From Climacium dendroides (Eukaryota; Streptophyta; Bryopsida; Hypnales; Climaciaceae): a DNA stretch of 64,000 nucleotides. A program made the position numbers and the translations under genes. Positions 12,201 through 25,769 of the stretch are shown piece by piece; position 1 is the first letter of the stretch, and each line of letters opens with the position of its first letter. The notes below the pieces were generated by a model. That model was not told the origin of the DNA. It ran no database searches and saw only the letters and a list, made by a program, of their open reading frames with translations. The DNA lies in the NCBI GenBank assembly GCA_950106755.1, contig OX467082.1:14012001-14076000 (forward strand). The letters are read 5' to 3'.

Positions 12201-15200
12201 TGAATGACCCAAGAATGCGTACGGACTATCGGCAACGTCTGCTGGTACTCTGCTCGGATGTTGGTTTGGCTACTGAGGCAAAAGAGGGCAGGTATGAAGA
12301 TTTTCCAGAACGAAATTTAATTTACCCATATTTTCGAGTTCTGGGAAGTTTAAAGAAAACAACTTAGTATCAAATCGGCCTCTACATCATTTAAGCAGTT
12401 TTAACGATGCCAACTTGTTCATAATGTAACAAACTTGCTCAGTGAACGATTCATGGTTTTTTCGGGGGGTTCTCTGTAGGAGTGGTGTTCAACTCCTTGG
12501 ATCACTTCTTCCAGCTGTAGCTGAAATATGCTCCGACTTAGACCCGACTGAAGAGATGGAACCGCAATTACTGAAGTTGTTGCGCAATCTTTGGTTCTAC
12601 ATTGCCTTATTTGGTTTGGCTCCACCTATTCAAAAGGTTCCCCTGTCCTCGAAGTCAGCGTCATTAAGCAGGAGTCAAGTAACTTTGAGCAGAAATCAGC
12701 AGACTACGAATGGGATATACGCCATTAATGGCCCTTATCTGTTGAGCCCTGATTGGTCTGCAGCGATTTATCGTCTCACTTTAGTTACTCCACCACTGGT
12801 AAGTTATTTCTAAAGTTTGATTGTAAGAAAATTATGTTTTTATAATTTTTTTGGTATTACAAAAAAATATGCTTAATTTCAGTATGATCGTTGTGGTATA
12901 AAAATTATATGAATGCTGCTTTTGAAAATATAAAAATGAGAACTACATTTATTCTAACAAAAGCTTTATTGTATCGGTGGAAGACAATTATTGCAGTTGC
13001 TGAACGTATGGCTCAGTTGCGATCCAGATGTTGAGTACTTTTTTCATCAATTCCTACTTGTTACGTTATGGTCTGATTTGAAATCGTAATAGGTTGTGAA
13101 TCCAATGAAGTGGCTGGAAGATGAGCAGGAGCTGAGCGCACTGCATAATCCAGAGAGTCGCCGGGGAGGAAATAACGAAAAGGCACCTATAACCCAGCGT
13201 TCCATGCTCTCCGTTGCGTTAGGTGGTCAAGTTGATGTAACTTCCATGTCCACGATATCTGGTAAAGAGAATCTCACAAGCTTAGAGTTCATGTAAATGA
13301 TTTCGCGTGGTTTCCGGCATTTAAAGTCACTTTTATTTGTTTTGCATCTTGAAGAATGATGAGTTTCTAATGAGTAATTTTCATTGGTCTCACTTAGGTG
13401 TGAAGGCAACTTACCTCCTAGCAGTTGTCTTCCTTGAGACGCTACGTATGAGTAGTCAAGGAGGAATACTGAATGGCAAGGAAACAAATGGGAATCGGAG
13501 AAGTGCATTGACCTGCCTATTCAAATATTTGGAGGCCCCAAGCCTAAACTCCGCGATTGATCAATGTCTAACCACGATTGTTTATCGTGCCTTTGGTGCT
13601 TCTTTAACATGGCTGGCAAGTATTCAATGGCCTTGTTATAAATCTGCAATCAACTTTGAATAATGAAACAAATAGACGTGCGTTTCATTCATCAGAAATT
13701 CGAATGAGACATAGTATGTTCTCTGGAAAGAAGAGTCATCAATTGGTTATTGGCGTGTTTGTGGCAGGAAGAAGAGAGATTCTTTAGTGGAGATGAGGTA
13801 GAGGTAAAGCAGGGGATTTTAACTGCCCATGCGTGCTTCTTAATTCAGCATGCAAATCACCGTGAGGAGCCAGTTCGTGAAATGGCAGACAGCTTGCTGA
13901 GTCAGTTGAAAAACAAATTTCCCCCAGTATGTCACAAACAAGTGACTTCTTTCTCAACTGATCGTTGAGTATGCCTCCTGATTTGCTTAGTCACTATTTC
14001 GTGGCATTTCAGTTTCTAATATTTTTCTTGCTTTGGGGAATATCGAGCAAGATACTTGAGAAGTCCTAATCTCTGTTTAGTCTTGATATATGGATGCTTA
14101 TCATTGTTTCGGGAGGAAGTCCAGTAGTCTCGTGAGGAACTTTTCCAAAGAACCCGCTTCTAGTGGAACTCATGCGGCTGGACGTCATCCATACTCATTT
14201 TTAGTTTAAAGTCTTACTGGCAGTTTTACTCGACACGGGTTGCAGGTTTTATGGAACAAACAATGTTTGGAAGCGATGTTGCGCTTATTGTCCGAGCAAC
14301 CTCCGCTTCTCTCTGGTATGGATGCCGCAGCAATCAAAGATATTCGTGCACTTACATATCAACGAGTACAAGAGTGGATCACCTATGCCCTCTTATATGC
14401 ACCATCCACAACACAAGGCCTGATACAGGTACACCCTAACCGGGACATACATGGTTATCAGTACACTGCATATTTCAGTTGCTGACTCAATCACATCCTT
14501 GGCCTCACGATTGCAGATCGAGTATCAGATGTAACTTATGTTGAAGAGCCCTTCTTTCAGAGACAGAGCTGGTTGTGTTCAAAATAAAATAGGTGTTTTT
14601 AACGAACTTGTCCACTTTCCACTAATAAGCTTTGACAGTGATTTGTGGACATAATGGGTGCGTAGGAATATTTCCGGCAGGTGACTGCATCCCAGAATGT
14701 GGTTCACTCAAGTGATATTATTTCCTTACTATCAGATATTCGACTTGATCCAAGTGCCTCAATCATGGGTGCCGTTCCTGCAGTTACTGCTGCAACTGCA
14801 GCTGCTGCTGGCGGTGATATGAGCCGCATGGATGTTTTATCTGTTGGAATCACAAGTGCAAATGTGAAATCAAAATATGTTGGAGAGATTGCTGGAATGA
14901 AAAGGATGCTTGGCGTCAGCATGAGCGGTTTAACCCTTGGTGAGATGCAAAGGACGCTAAAAATTGGCAATGGGGAAAATGAAGAGTCTCTACATGTGGA
15001 GCTTATTGAGCGGTTTATTCAGCAGCTTCAGCAATTTGTAACAGATGCAAAGCTTGGACTATCCGTTGATAGAGAAAGATATCGCGAAGCTTGCTTGCAG
15101 GCTGCTGCTCTCCTACTGTCTAATACTGTAAGAATCTGAGCCATAAATTTCTGCTCATTTTTATAGGATCTCTTAATCAAGCGAGTATTATTATTGTTTA

Positions 15201-18200
15201 TTGTTATCATATTCAGGTCTTGAAAGCCTATTTCCCAAATTTAATGATGGTGCCGATGATACTTGTTTTTGAAGTCGATTCTTGGCGTATTTTTTTCAAG
15301 GCCGAGAACTTTCACCTCCACTTTGGGCTTTGGTGGCTTTCTAAATTTTACATTCTTGTGTAGCAGAGCTCAACCAATGAAGTGACATCAAAAGCCACTT
15401 TTCAGCTACTGCGGTTGCTGTGTTGGAGTCCCGCGCATATATTCACCACAGAAGTGATGGAAACAGGTGTATTTGCATGGACATGGCTTTTTGCAGCTGC
15501 CCCTCACTTTAGTTCGTTGGTTCTAGCAGAGCTCGTGGATGCATGGTTATGGACGGTGGAAAGCAGGCGGGGCCTGTTTGCTGCTGATGTTTCTAGTTCT
15601 GGACCTGCGATGCAACTTCGACCCCAACTTTCTCCTGGACAGCCTGGACCTTCTCCTGTTCATGACCCTGTGGAATCTATAACTGCTCATCGATTGTGGC
15701 TTGGGTTCTTCCTTGACAGATTGGAGGTGAGAGACCTCTCGTGGCTTTCTCAAAATCATTCGAGCTCTCCTCGTACATGGATGATCTTAAATTAGGATTC
15801 ATAGTTTCTAATTTTACAGTGCATGCAAACATGCAGGTGATAAAACATAGCGGAAGTGATCAGTTACTGATAATGATGCGCTTGCTAGAAGGATCGGTAC
15901 AAGTACACACTCAGTTTTCATCTCACCCAGGAGCTGTTGGCACTTTCTTCACTCTCTTGGTTCTGGGGCTCAAGACATGTGAATGTTTGGTCCAAAGTGG
16001 ATCTCGCAATGGAAGTATTGGTGTTCAGTTACTGCAGGACCGCATTTATAGGTGAGTTCATTTTGTTTATTTATTCAGACGCTGCTAAACTGTTCCTTTT
16101 GGTTGTAATATAGCTAAAATAGGTTTCAGTTCTTATATAATGAACCTCATTGCTCCATTTGGCTTCGTGACCAGAGAATCAGTTCTCGAATCTGTGAGTC
16201 AGTGTGGCCGATGGTCATGCTATTGGCATCCATGGGTGGTCTGAATATTGGGGCTACCATCCTGCTCTCTCGTACAACACATATAGATACCATATAGTGA
16301 AGGACCATGTGCTGTTTGTTTGGATTGCAGAGCTGCATTCGAGTGGTTTGCAGTGGAGCCAACCTGGCACGAGTCAAAATTGGAAGGAGTTGCTGCAGCT
16401 GAAGCTCAGGCTGTAACTGCATTTATTCAGCAGCTAGTCCTTGATCAACCTGAAGTTAAAAGTCATTCGGAGTTAACGCGTCGTTCACCTTCTCGTTCAG
16501 CACGTCTCACCACTTCATCATCTCTGCGGCATTTTTCTTCGCCATCTGTTCGTCCCTTACCAAATTCTGTTTCGCAAGTGAGCAAGCTTCACCAACTGTA
16601 GTGAATAAACTTCATTGTAACTTTCATTGCATCTACTTTCTTCAATGTTCCATCCGCACCATAATTCAAGTCGTGCAAGGTGGCAGCTTGATGACACATT
16701 CTTATTAGATGGCCATTGCTCAGGTTGGAGATGAAATAGCTGATGGCGAAGTCTGTTATGGTCCAGCAATTTGAGTTAAAATATGAACCGTATCTTGAAA
16801 ACAGTTAACGTGACTGCGTAGTGTTTCCTTCAACTTTTTCCACTCAGATGGAGATTGAGCACCCAGTTTGGGGCAAGGTAGACAAGGATTCAAAAGCAAG
16901 TCAGAAACAGTTATTGTGCATACTATGCCAGCATGAAGCAGACCGTCTTGACACTTGGGCTCATCCACTGAAGTAAGTACAAATTGCCATTTATGCATCT
17001 TCCAATTTGGGGGTTGGACTAGTTCAACCTCTTATAATTTGCAGCAGTGTCAAAAGTCTGTGTACACTGGATATTGCAGTTTTGCGTCCTAAAGCTTTCT
17101 ATCATCAGGTGTATGCAGCAATCTCCTTACAGTACTAAATATCCAGTACCAACCGCAAAGTTCATAGAGGACTGGATATTTAAAATATTGAACTTAAGAG
17201 CACCAAATTTACTTGTGAGATACTCACGCGCAAGTATGTTCTTTTGTCCACTCCTTGCAGAGTTAACACCGTACCTCGGCTACAGAGGATGGCGTCAGAG
17301 CGTTTGGGAAGTTATGCGAAAACAGCTTGGTCTGTCGATCCCCGGATTGCCCTCTCTTTGGTTGCTAGGTTTCCAGGCTCTGCTTTATTGAAAGTGGAGG
17401 TTGGCATCTTGGTGCAGGTGCGCATCTCTTTTCTTTCTAAACGTGTTCTTGGATGCGCTCTGGATCTGTGCTTCAACATGGTATTAGTTTGATTGTAACA
17501 TGTAAAGAGTGCAATACGTTCTTCAACATATGCAGTCTATCAGGGTGTTAATTACTACTTCATGTTTGCAGGCCAATCTCAAAGACCTGACCCACATTCC
17601 AGAAGCCTTACCATATTTTGTAACTCCGAAAGCTGTTGAGGAGGATTCGCATGTTTTGCAATGGTTACCCCACTGGGCTCCCTGTTCAATCACCAGTGCT
17701 CTGGCTTTTTTGACACCGGCCTACAAGGGCCACCATCGAGTGATGGCATATGTGCTCCGTGTCATGGAGTTTTATCCCCCGGAGAGAGTCACTTTCTTCA
17801 TGCCCCAGCTTGTGCAGGCTCTTCGCTATGATCAAGGAGTGAGTGACCAATCCCCTGGTCCAACAATCATTGTATTTTTGAAACATGCGATTGATTGCTT
17901 TCCAATGAAGTTTTATCTTAATCACTTACATTCGCTGGATTTGGACTAATTTGAATGCCAGAACGAATTTGGCGGAAATATGGAATTCTCGACTATGTGT
18001 AAATTTATCATGCAGATGATTGATTTTCGTGCAAACCTCTTTGTTACAGAGATTGGTGGAAGGATACTTGATGGTGGCAGCAAGACGGAGCAATTTGTTT
18101 GCCCACATATTAATTTGGCAGCTTCAGGTTAAAAGATACCGGTCAAACTGTAGCTTATTTAATCGCTTAATTATGAATTGTTTGTTATTGTCATGCGCAT

Positions 18201-20808
18201 TTTCACATGGTGGTTCAATTGCAGGGAGAAGAAGCGCCTTCTTCTGAAGATATTAAAGAAGAGCACGCTGTTGAGGTGTGTACTCACATCGGTCTTGTAG
18301 TTGATGCAGCATATTTCGAACCCGTGGGAGTGACCGCAGCGCTTAGCACCTCGCAATTACCTTTTTGTTTAGTATCATTGCTACCTTCTGGTCTTCATTT
18401 TTGTCCATCTTTTTTTCATCATTGCAAATTCGTTTATTAGACCACCGGAAGTGGCTTGCCAGGAGAGTGCTTTGTACGAGATTGTGCCGAAGATAAAGCA
18501 GCGTATCATTCGCAGTTTCACCCCAGAAGCTCATGACATCTTTCTTCGAGAGTTTCGATTTTTTGATAAGGTTACCTCTATCTCCGGAGTTCTCTACCCT
18601 TTACCCAAGGAGGAGCGACGAGCCGGTATACGCAGGTAATCCTCCGACAATAAATAAGAAACTCTGGAGAGTCTGTATCCTCCATTGGGTCTGTAAAAGA
18701 ACATAGCAGATTCTTGTTGACCTTGTCAATTGACTTCTTTTCACTGCATTCTTGAGTAGCCAAGGACAGTGTTGAGAACACCACTGATTATTCATGATGA
18801 ATCAAATGCATTCGAAGTTGAAGCGTGTTTGGTTTGGGGTTGATCGACACTAATATCCACGACCATTGAGTCTGATGTGATCAGAGAATTGGAGAAAATT
18901 GAGGTGGAAGGGGATAATCTGTATTTGCCAACAGCACCAAATAAACTGGTCAGGAGCATCAAAATGGATAGTGGTATTCCACTGCAGTCTGCTGCGAAGG
19001 TGCCAATCATGATCACCTTCAATGTAGTGGATAAAGATGGGGATCCGGATGATTTCAAACCGCAAGCCTGCATTTTTAAGGTAATTTTGCAGCATGTTAA
19101 GTACACCTCGATTAAATTTGAATACTTTTTGGAAGTTGAGGTGCGGAACCTCTGCTGATTGTGAAACTACATTGGAGCTAGATTGCATGCAGTTTCTAAT
19201 ATATTTCAACTGGAGTGATATAGTTGGTTGAACAATTCACTAAGATTAAAATTGTTGCAGGTGGGAGATGATTGTCGACAAGATGTACTAGCCCTGCAGG
19301 TGATCGCCCTTTTGAGAGATATATGGAAAGCAATAGGCATCAATCTCTATGTATTTCCTTATGGAGTGCTGCCCACTGGCTATGGAAGGGGCATTATTGA
19401 GGTTTACTCTCGATGAACATTCCCCAGCTGTCATATTCTAGGTTCCTGTTTAGGGCAGTGAGTTACGGAAAGAGTCTGCACACATTTTTAGAATGTAATC
19501 ACCTTGTTATCATGTTGAAGATTAAAGATTTGATAGGATTGTTAATTCTGTCTCCCCTTTAGATTGGGCATTCAAGTATTCCACTTCTCAGCAATCGTTC
19601 AATGCGATACTAAGATTAGGAATGTACATTGCTTGTAGTCGACTTTAAAGTTTTCAAGCTTAATGCTTTTGAATCAGAATTTAAATTTTTTCGGAACTCT
19701 TTGCAGGTCGTACCAAATACGCGGAGTAGAAGTCAAATGGGGGAGGTTACTGACGGAGGTTTATTTGAGATTTTTCAACTAGATTATGGTCCTGTGGGGT
19801 CTGCCCGCTTCGAAGAAGCTCGGAACAAATTTGTTGTGAGTAGCGCTGGCTATGCTGTTGCAAGTCTTCTACTCCAACCAAAGGATCGACACAATGGGAA
19901 TCTTTTATTTGACAAGTATGGCACTTTCCTTAACATCTTGAGCTTTTGTGTCGGTTACGTCTTAAAATTGGTGTCTTTAATTGTGTTCCAGCCATGTAAG
20001 ATTACTGAACTGTGAATGGTTTCTCCTGAACTAATGTTTGACATGAACAGCGAGGGAAGGTTGGTGCACATCGACTTCGGTTTCATCCTAGAAACATCCC
20101 CAGGGGGTAATATGCGGTTTGAGAATGCAGACTTCAAATTGAGCCACGAGATGACTCAACTTCTGGATCCCTCTGGTTCGATGAAAAGTGAGACTTGGAA
20201 CTACTTTGTCAGGTAATCCTTCCACGATTGTCGTTACCCTAATTTCTACTTGTGGATATCCTAATGACACGATTTGGGGTACATTACGAGTATGGGGGAG
20301 GACAATCACTGTCGTCTTCATGTCCTTTCGACTGCCATTAGAACCGAATCTAAGGCGGATGATACAACTTGTTTAATCTAATTCATGAATTCGTAACTGA
20401 CCTTGTAATTCTACTCATTCGAGCATCATAAGAAATTAGCATTGGACACGTCGCCTTTCAACTGCTTGGAGAAATTGAGCAGCTATAAACTTCACATAGT
20501 CCTCATATGTGATTGGTCTCGGATCTAATATGCAAACCTTGGATGGCAGCTTGTGTGTGAAGGGTTACCTGGCGGCAAGGCTCCATATGGAGGGTATTTT
20601 GACCACTGTTCAATTGATGATTGATAGTGGTCTTCCATGTTTTAGTAGAGGAGATCCCATCGGCAATCTTCGCAAACGACTACACCCTGAACTGAGTGAA
20701 CGCGAAGCAGCGACTTTCATGATCAAAACTTGTGCTGATGCCTATAATAAGTGGAGCACGGCTGGGTATGATTTGATTCAGTACCTGCAGCAGGGCATTG
20801 AGAGATAG
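9203..20808 (+). CDS. PI4KA: phosphatidylinositol 4-kinase alpha, 26 exons
   Basis: Phosphorylates phosphatidylinositol at the 4-position to make PI4P, chiefly at the plasma membrane in plants. Exons: 9203-10261, 10539-10904, 11093-11239, 11360-11545, 11668-11823, 12164-12291, 12480-12798, 13093-13261, 13398-13615, 13768-13926, 14246-14428, 14681-15127, 15367-15726, 15837-16051, 16331-16577, 16848-16972, 17261-17417, 17572-17838, 18050-18127, 18225-18275, 18463-18635, 18885-19080, 19261-19401, 19707-19915, 20051-20212, 20550-20808. They total 6177 nt in one frame (2058 aa), close to the ~2030 aa of Arabidopsis PI4K alpha 1. The N-terminal part is a long helical scaffold. The lipid-kinase helical domain includes [12 protein letters not shown] and [18 protein letters not shown]. 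The catalytic domain (about residues 1740-2058) has the ATP-binding lysine segment [14 protein letters not shown], the catalytic loop [10 protein letters not shown] (~1909) and the HIDFGF metal-binding motif (~1925). The start ATG gives MRALAELC, like the plant family N-terminus. All introns are GT-AG except intron 9 (GC-AG). The exon 16-17 junction is the least certain. Confidence 0.95.
13616..13767 (+). other. GC-AG intron 9 of PI4K alpha
   Basis: The exon ends ...ACATGGCTG, followed directly by GCAAGT; the next exon starts after GGCAG. Only this junction keeps the frame and the family alignment (TWL joined to EEERFF). Nearby GT dinucleotides give a frameshift. Apart from the C the donor is a good consensus (GCAAGT), as usual for GC-AG introns. 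Confidence 0.8.
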
Positions 20809-21273
20809 AAATATATATATACTGTCATATCCACCATTACCTTAGTTTAGAATTAGAGCATTCTTTTCTGTTCAATTTATACTGGTGGATATCATACTGA
20901 CATGATATTAGAGAATTTTTACATCATAAAGGAAGGCTAATGCTGTACTGTAATCATGTCCTTCTGTGTAACATAAAATTTGGAGTTGAGCAAGAGCACT
21001 CGAGTTGGTTTCGATTTTGTCGCTGGCAGCGTGCGAGTTTTGATTAATATTGTAGCCTTGATTTTTGCTGCGGAAGCAGTTCGGGAATCATTTTTCTCCA
21101 GGAGTTGCCTATCCCAGATAGATGTTGGGTCTGAAGTAAGCTTAGGCAGACCCAACATGGCCTCCAGCCCATTTGCAACCCGTAGTCGTGGATCCAATCT
21201 AGTCATGTTGCTTCCTAATCTAGCGAAAGCTTTACAAGGGTTTGGATTATGACTATGGTAGGGTGTCCTTATT
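20809..21273 (+). other. probable 3' UTR of PI4K alpha, with a hairpin
   Basis: After the stop at 20806-20808 the sequence keeps gene-like composition to about 21260. It contains a perfect 12-bp stem (21122-21133 with 21147-21158, ATGTTGGGTCTG) with a 13-base loop. A 90-codon open stretch (20980-21252) has no recognisable protein and is more likely UTR. The polyadenylation site cannot be fixed. Confidence 0.5.
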
Positions 21274-21301
21274 ATATTGTTCTCTAGCTAGAGAACAATA
21301 T
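21274..21301. repeat. perfect 28-bp palindrome
   Basis: ATATTGTTCTCTAG is followed at once by its reverse complement, giving a 14+14 bp perfect palindrome with no spacer. It sits exactly where gene-like sequence gives way to AT-rich repeats. It could be a cruciform-prone site, a convergent-end signal or a collapsed MITE. Confidence 0.8.
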
Positions 21302-21900
21302 GAGCTTTTTTTTCAATGGACTAACAATGAACATATAAGTGTGAGCAAGGCACCTTACATGGCATAAAGTCTGGCCAAGGGAATTTTGTAAGGGGTAATT
21401 ATGATTCTTAGGTGTCTTCATTTTTAATGAGAAACTATAGTGGGATAGTGGGAAATTCTTTGTATTTTTTGATAACTAGAGCATCATATAAATAACATGC
21501 TTGAATTAGAAATATTCTAAAATATACTCAATATTTAAAAAATATTCTGTAATTTAAATTTTGAAGGATTTGTTTTACTAATGAAGTTTTTAAAATGCTT
21601 GTGGCCCAATATAAAATTTGAGGGTTGTAGAAAATTAACCACCTAAGCACCAAATTGCGTTTTTTGGCAACATAGCAATTTGGGGCAACTCTCTACAAAC
21701 GAAATTTTTATTTTTTTTCTTTCAAATTTTCACACAACATGTGCACAAAAGGAGTAGCTTCAAGGCCCAACAATTTTTGTGAGCCCAACAATTTTCGTAA
21801 CTTTTGACTACATGGCTAAAAAATTATTGCATAGTGTGTAATTTTCATTATTTGACAAATAGCTTGGATAGCTCAATAAAATTCTTAAAAAATCACTTTT

Positions 21901-22822
21901 TTAACCCCAAGTGGTTTTCTGTCAAAAAAACACTTGGAACTACCACTTCTACTGCGTTCACCGAAGAAAACCAAAAAAATATGTTTTTTCAAAATCCAAC
22001 CATAGGATCTTGTACTTAACTTGTTTGAGAACATGTGGTAAAAATTTTATCAAATTTGATTGCATAGATTGCAAGATATTTGCATCCAAAGTGAAGAAAA
22101 CAAGTTATTTTGCAACTTGCTTGACTAGATTTTTTTGGCTTTGAATCTTTTTAACTAAAAATTTTTGCATTGTTAATTTTGATTTTATAAGTTTTTATGC
22201 TGAATAGTTGAGATGAAAATCTAAGGAATTTTTTTTTAAAAAAACACACTTAATTTTTACTCATTAAAAAATTGTTAAGTAGAAGTAGGTTAAAGATTGA
22301 AGGAAAAACTAAATCATTAATAGCTTTAAGATGGAATTGATGTACAATAATCCCAACGGTGGGATTGTTCTAGAAAGCAAACCTATCCTTGTGTAAAAAC
22401 TTTTTTTGAAAATTGTAAAAATTGCATTTACAAATGAATCATTGAATCCTTATTTTTTCAAGAAGATGCTTAGATTGCCCCAAAACTAAGATTGTCCATA
22501 ACTTTCTCATAACTAATCCAAATGGAATGAATCAAAGCTTCAAATGTAGACAAAAATATAAGATTTTAGGAAAAAAATATTTTTAAAAAACATTTTGACT
22601 TTTTATGATTTTTTTGTGCTGCCCATTGACTTTTATTTTTGGCTTATTGTGCCATAATTTTTTCTTCCGGGCACCGATTGAAACAAAAACTATATATTCA
22701 CAAAGCTCTTAGCAAACTCTACAACCTCAAAAAATCTCAAAAACATTCATTACAAATTAAGACAATAGGAACTTACTCGGACCTGAATTGTCCCTTGAGG
22801 GGACAAACAGTCCTTTAGACTC
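21901..22822. repeat. TTAA-bounded AT-rich repeat, full copy 1
   Basis: About 920 bases, starting TTAACCCCAAG and ending near TCCTTTAGACTC. It aligns along its whole length with 35533-36450 and, reversed, with 24846-25769. Shared internal landmarks are ATTGCAAGATATTTGCATCC (22067-22086), AGAAGTAGGTTAAAGATTGA and a GATTGTCCATAACTTTCTCA block near 22492. No coding capacity was found. Confidence 0.65.
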
Positions 22823-23437
22823 AAAAATGAAAACTCAAAACTGTTTTTTAGATTTAAATATACATAGAAAGCTTTGAATCATTCCCATTTTGATTAATGA
22901 GATGAAAGTTATGAGGAGTTTTAGTTCACAAAGCAATTATAGATTCTCTACTCTAAAATAAACTTTGAAGTCCTATATTTAACTCAATTTTCAATATTTT
23001 TTGAAGAAAATAAAATCATAGGATGTAGATTGTTTATTACAACATTACAACCATTGAAATTGGCATTTTTCAATTTCATAACTGTTGCATAATTCCAAAT
23101 GATCTCAATTTTCTTGAAGCATATAGACAACTTGTCTTGAAGAATGAATCTAAAGCACCACTATTTTGGACATTTTTTTATACAATGTGACCTTGTGAAG
23201 TCCAACTATCCAATTTTTTGCAAGGGCAAGAAAGAGATTTTTGTCTACTTCAAATGCTAATATCTTTCAATATACAAGGTGGAAATTTCTGAATTTTTTT
23301 TTGCATTTTTACAAATTAGCATATACAAGATCCTACAATTACATGTGTCCAAAAATCTTTGTTCTCTAAAGTTTGGTACTTGTACTAGAAATGGTGCTTT
23401 GGGAGCATTTATGGTAAAAATATAGTTAAAGGGTTAA
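22823..23437. repeat. TTAA-bounded repeat family, partial reversed copy
   Basis: Runs in the opposite orientation to the copy just before it and ends ...AAAGGG-TTAA at 23434-23437. It is strongly similar in direct orientation to 25080-25769; for example both carry CATAGAAAGCTTTGAATCATT, at 22864 and 25130. With the preceding copy it forms an inverted pair. Confidence 0.6.
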
Positions 23438-24845
23438 GAGTCTCCCTAAGTAAGCCCTACATTTGCCATTGAAAAGTCCTACTTCGGAGTTTGAAGGACA
23501 TGGCTTTTTGTTTGATTTAAATTGCCAAGAGGCTATGAAATGACAATAAACTAAGACTCCAAGACTTTATGCGCTACTAAATAGAGACTAAATTGATCAT
23601 TTTGAACTAAATTGATATAAATTTAACTATGAAATTTATCTCTTTTGAATTTAGATATAGTAGTAAATTGAAGCTTTCAAAGTACAATGATACTCTTATT
23701 TGAAAATTTCTCAAAATGATCATTTTTTCCTTATTGAATTTTAAGTTTTTTACATGACATTTTGATATTCTAATTATTTAATGACACAAAAAAATTGGTT
23801 CACAATACTAACAATGTTAATAATTCATTGGAATATACTTGCTAAAGACTTTCAAAACTTATGAAATCGTTTTTAATTTCATATGAATTGTATTCAATTT
23901 TTTCTTTTAAATCATAGATTTTTATAATTTCCACAATTATTTTGAACATTGTATGGCTTACTAAAAAAAGATGATTTCATCAATAAAAACTTGAAAATTG
24001 GATTAGGTGACTTAAATACAAATTTCAATGATATCATTTGTTAGGCACGTTTTAAAAAATGGTTATGTTAATATTAAATATTATTGATATCAATGTTGTA
24101 GTTATCAACATAATTTGAGTATGTATATTATTCACACAACTTTAGTACTAATGCAATGCTAAGCTATTGTCTATTCAGTGCTAATTTTTTTTTGAAATAT
24201 TGCCTTGCATAAAAATGGTATACACCTATTATGTAGAATACAAAAATAATTGATCTCCAGCAAGGCCATTTTGGGTATTAAGAACTTGAATTGAGAAACA
24301 ACTTCAAAGACTCATTCTTGAGATATACCGAACATGTATCTTTTCCAATGGATATTGGATAGTGAAATGCTTATAAATCATTTGGTGGGGAATGAACATG
24401 GCAATTCCTATGCACACGTCAACTATTTTCTGCAAGGAAACACAACCCATATGGTTTCCTCTCCTTCATTCATAAGCTAAGAAAAAAAATTTACCACAGT
24501 GATGTAACAAGTGGAATATTGTGTCTTAATGTCCAAAAGTGAATTGGTTAATAGTTAGCAATTTAGGTCATGAATTCACAAGAAGGGTAAGCTCTTCACC
24601 TAAATTTCTAATTGCAACCAATCTCATTTTTGAATCTAATTTTAAAAATAGTAGTCGCATGTTTTTTTGTTAATTTATAATGCCATAAGCTAGCACAATT
24701 TGAATTTAGTTCAATAACTTGTGGTGTGGTATACATTATTATAATATAGTCAATGTATTAATTTTAAAGATTGATAGTACATTATTGTAAAAAGGATTTC
24801 AAAGGATGATATAGTAATGATGGGTTCAATATTAAGATCTAACTC
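23438..24845. other. AT-rich spacer
   Basis: No gene, TIR element or tandem repeat could be supported here. Composition matches the neighbouring repeats, and it probably consists of older, unrecognisable copies. Confidence 0.5.
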
Positions 24846-25769
24846 TTAACCCCTAAAGGAACAACCTACTAAATTTGGCAGCATATTAATTTTGGGCAAG
24901 TACATGTGATTAGAGATTTTTCCATGTTTTTGGCCAAAACTTCAATAGAAGATGTGGACATGAAATATCTTTCATTTGCACTAAAATTCAAGACATTTAA
25001 AAATATGAATAAAAAATTTATGGCCCAATATGTTATTTTTTTCCATAAATGGGCAGTTCAAGCAAATAAATAGAAATCACCTTTTTCATAAACAAAAATT
25101 TAAAATTGATTTTCTAGATTTGAACATACATAGAAAGCTTTGAATCATTCTATTTTGATCAATGAGTCAAAAGTTATGACATGTTTTAGTTTGCGGGCAA
25201 TTGTGGATTTCCTACTCTAAAATAAACTTTGAGGTCCTTTATTTCACTCAATTTTCAATATTTTTGGAAAAAAAATAAAATCATAGGATGTAGATTGTTT
25301 ATTAAAACATTGTAACCATTGGGATTGGCATTTTTCAATTCCATAAATAAATTGTTAACAATTTTTATTTTTTTATTTTTTTATTTACTATTTTTTTCCT
25401 TTATGTTGTACAATTCCAAATGATCTAAAAAATTTTCAAATATGTATCCAACTTGACTTGAAGAACGAATTCAAAGAAGCATCACCATTTTGAACATTTT
25501 TTCATACAAATGTGACCTTGTAAAGTGCAAGTGCTTGACTTTTCACAAGGTATAGAAAAGGATTATTATGAATTTGAAAGCTTATATCTTGCAATCCATG
25601 TGGTGGAAATTTCTGAAATTTTTCCACATATTTTCAAGTTAGCATACTACAAGATCCCATGGTTACATGTGTCCAAAAATGTTTTTTTCCAAAATTTGGT
25701 ACTTATACTAGAAATGGCAGTTTTGGAGTGTTTTTGGTGAAAACATAATCAAGGAATTTAAGGGATTAA
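24846..25769. repeat. TTAA-bounded AT-rich repeat, full reversed copy
   Basis: Flanked by TTAA at both ends (24846-24849 and 25766-25769). The left end reads TTAACCCCTAAAGG and the right end read inward is TTAATCCCTTAAAT. Its 924-bp length matches the forward copies at 21901 and 35533 (918-922 bp), which makes this a defined element rather than random AT-rich sequence. An open stretch of 71 codons at 25525-25740 is not conserved between copies. Confidence 0.65.

Noticed and set aside
20980..21252. 90-codon plus-strand frame after PI4K alpha
   Set aside because: No family resemblance, and it lies in the likely 3' UTR with a hairpin inside it.
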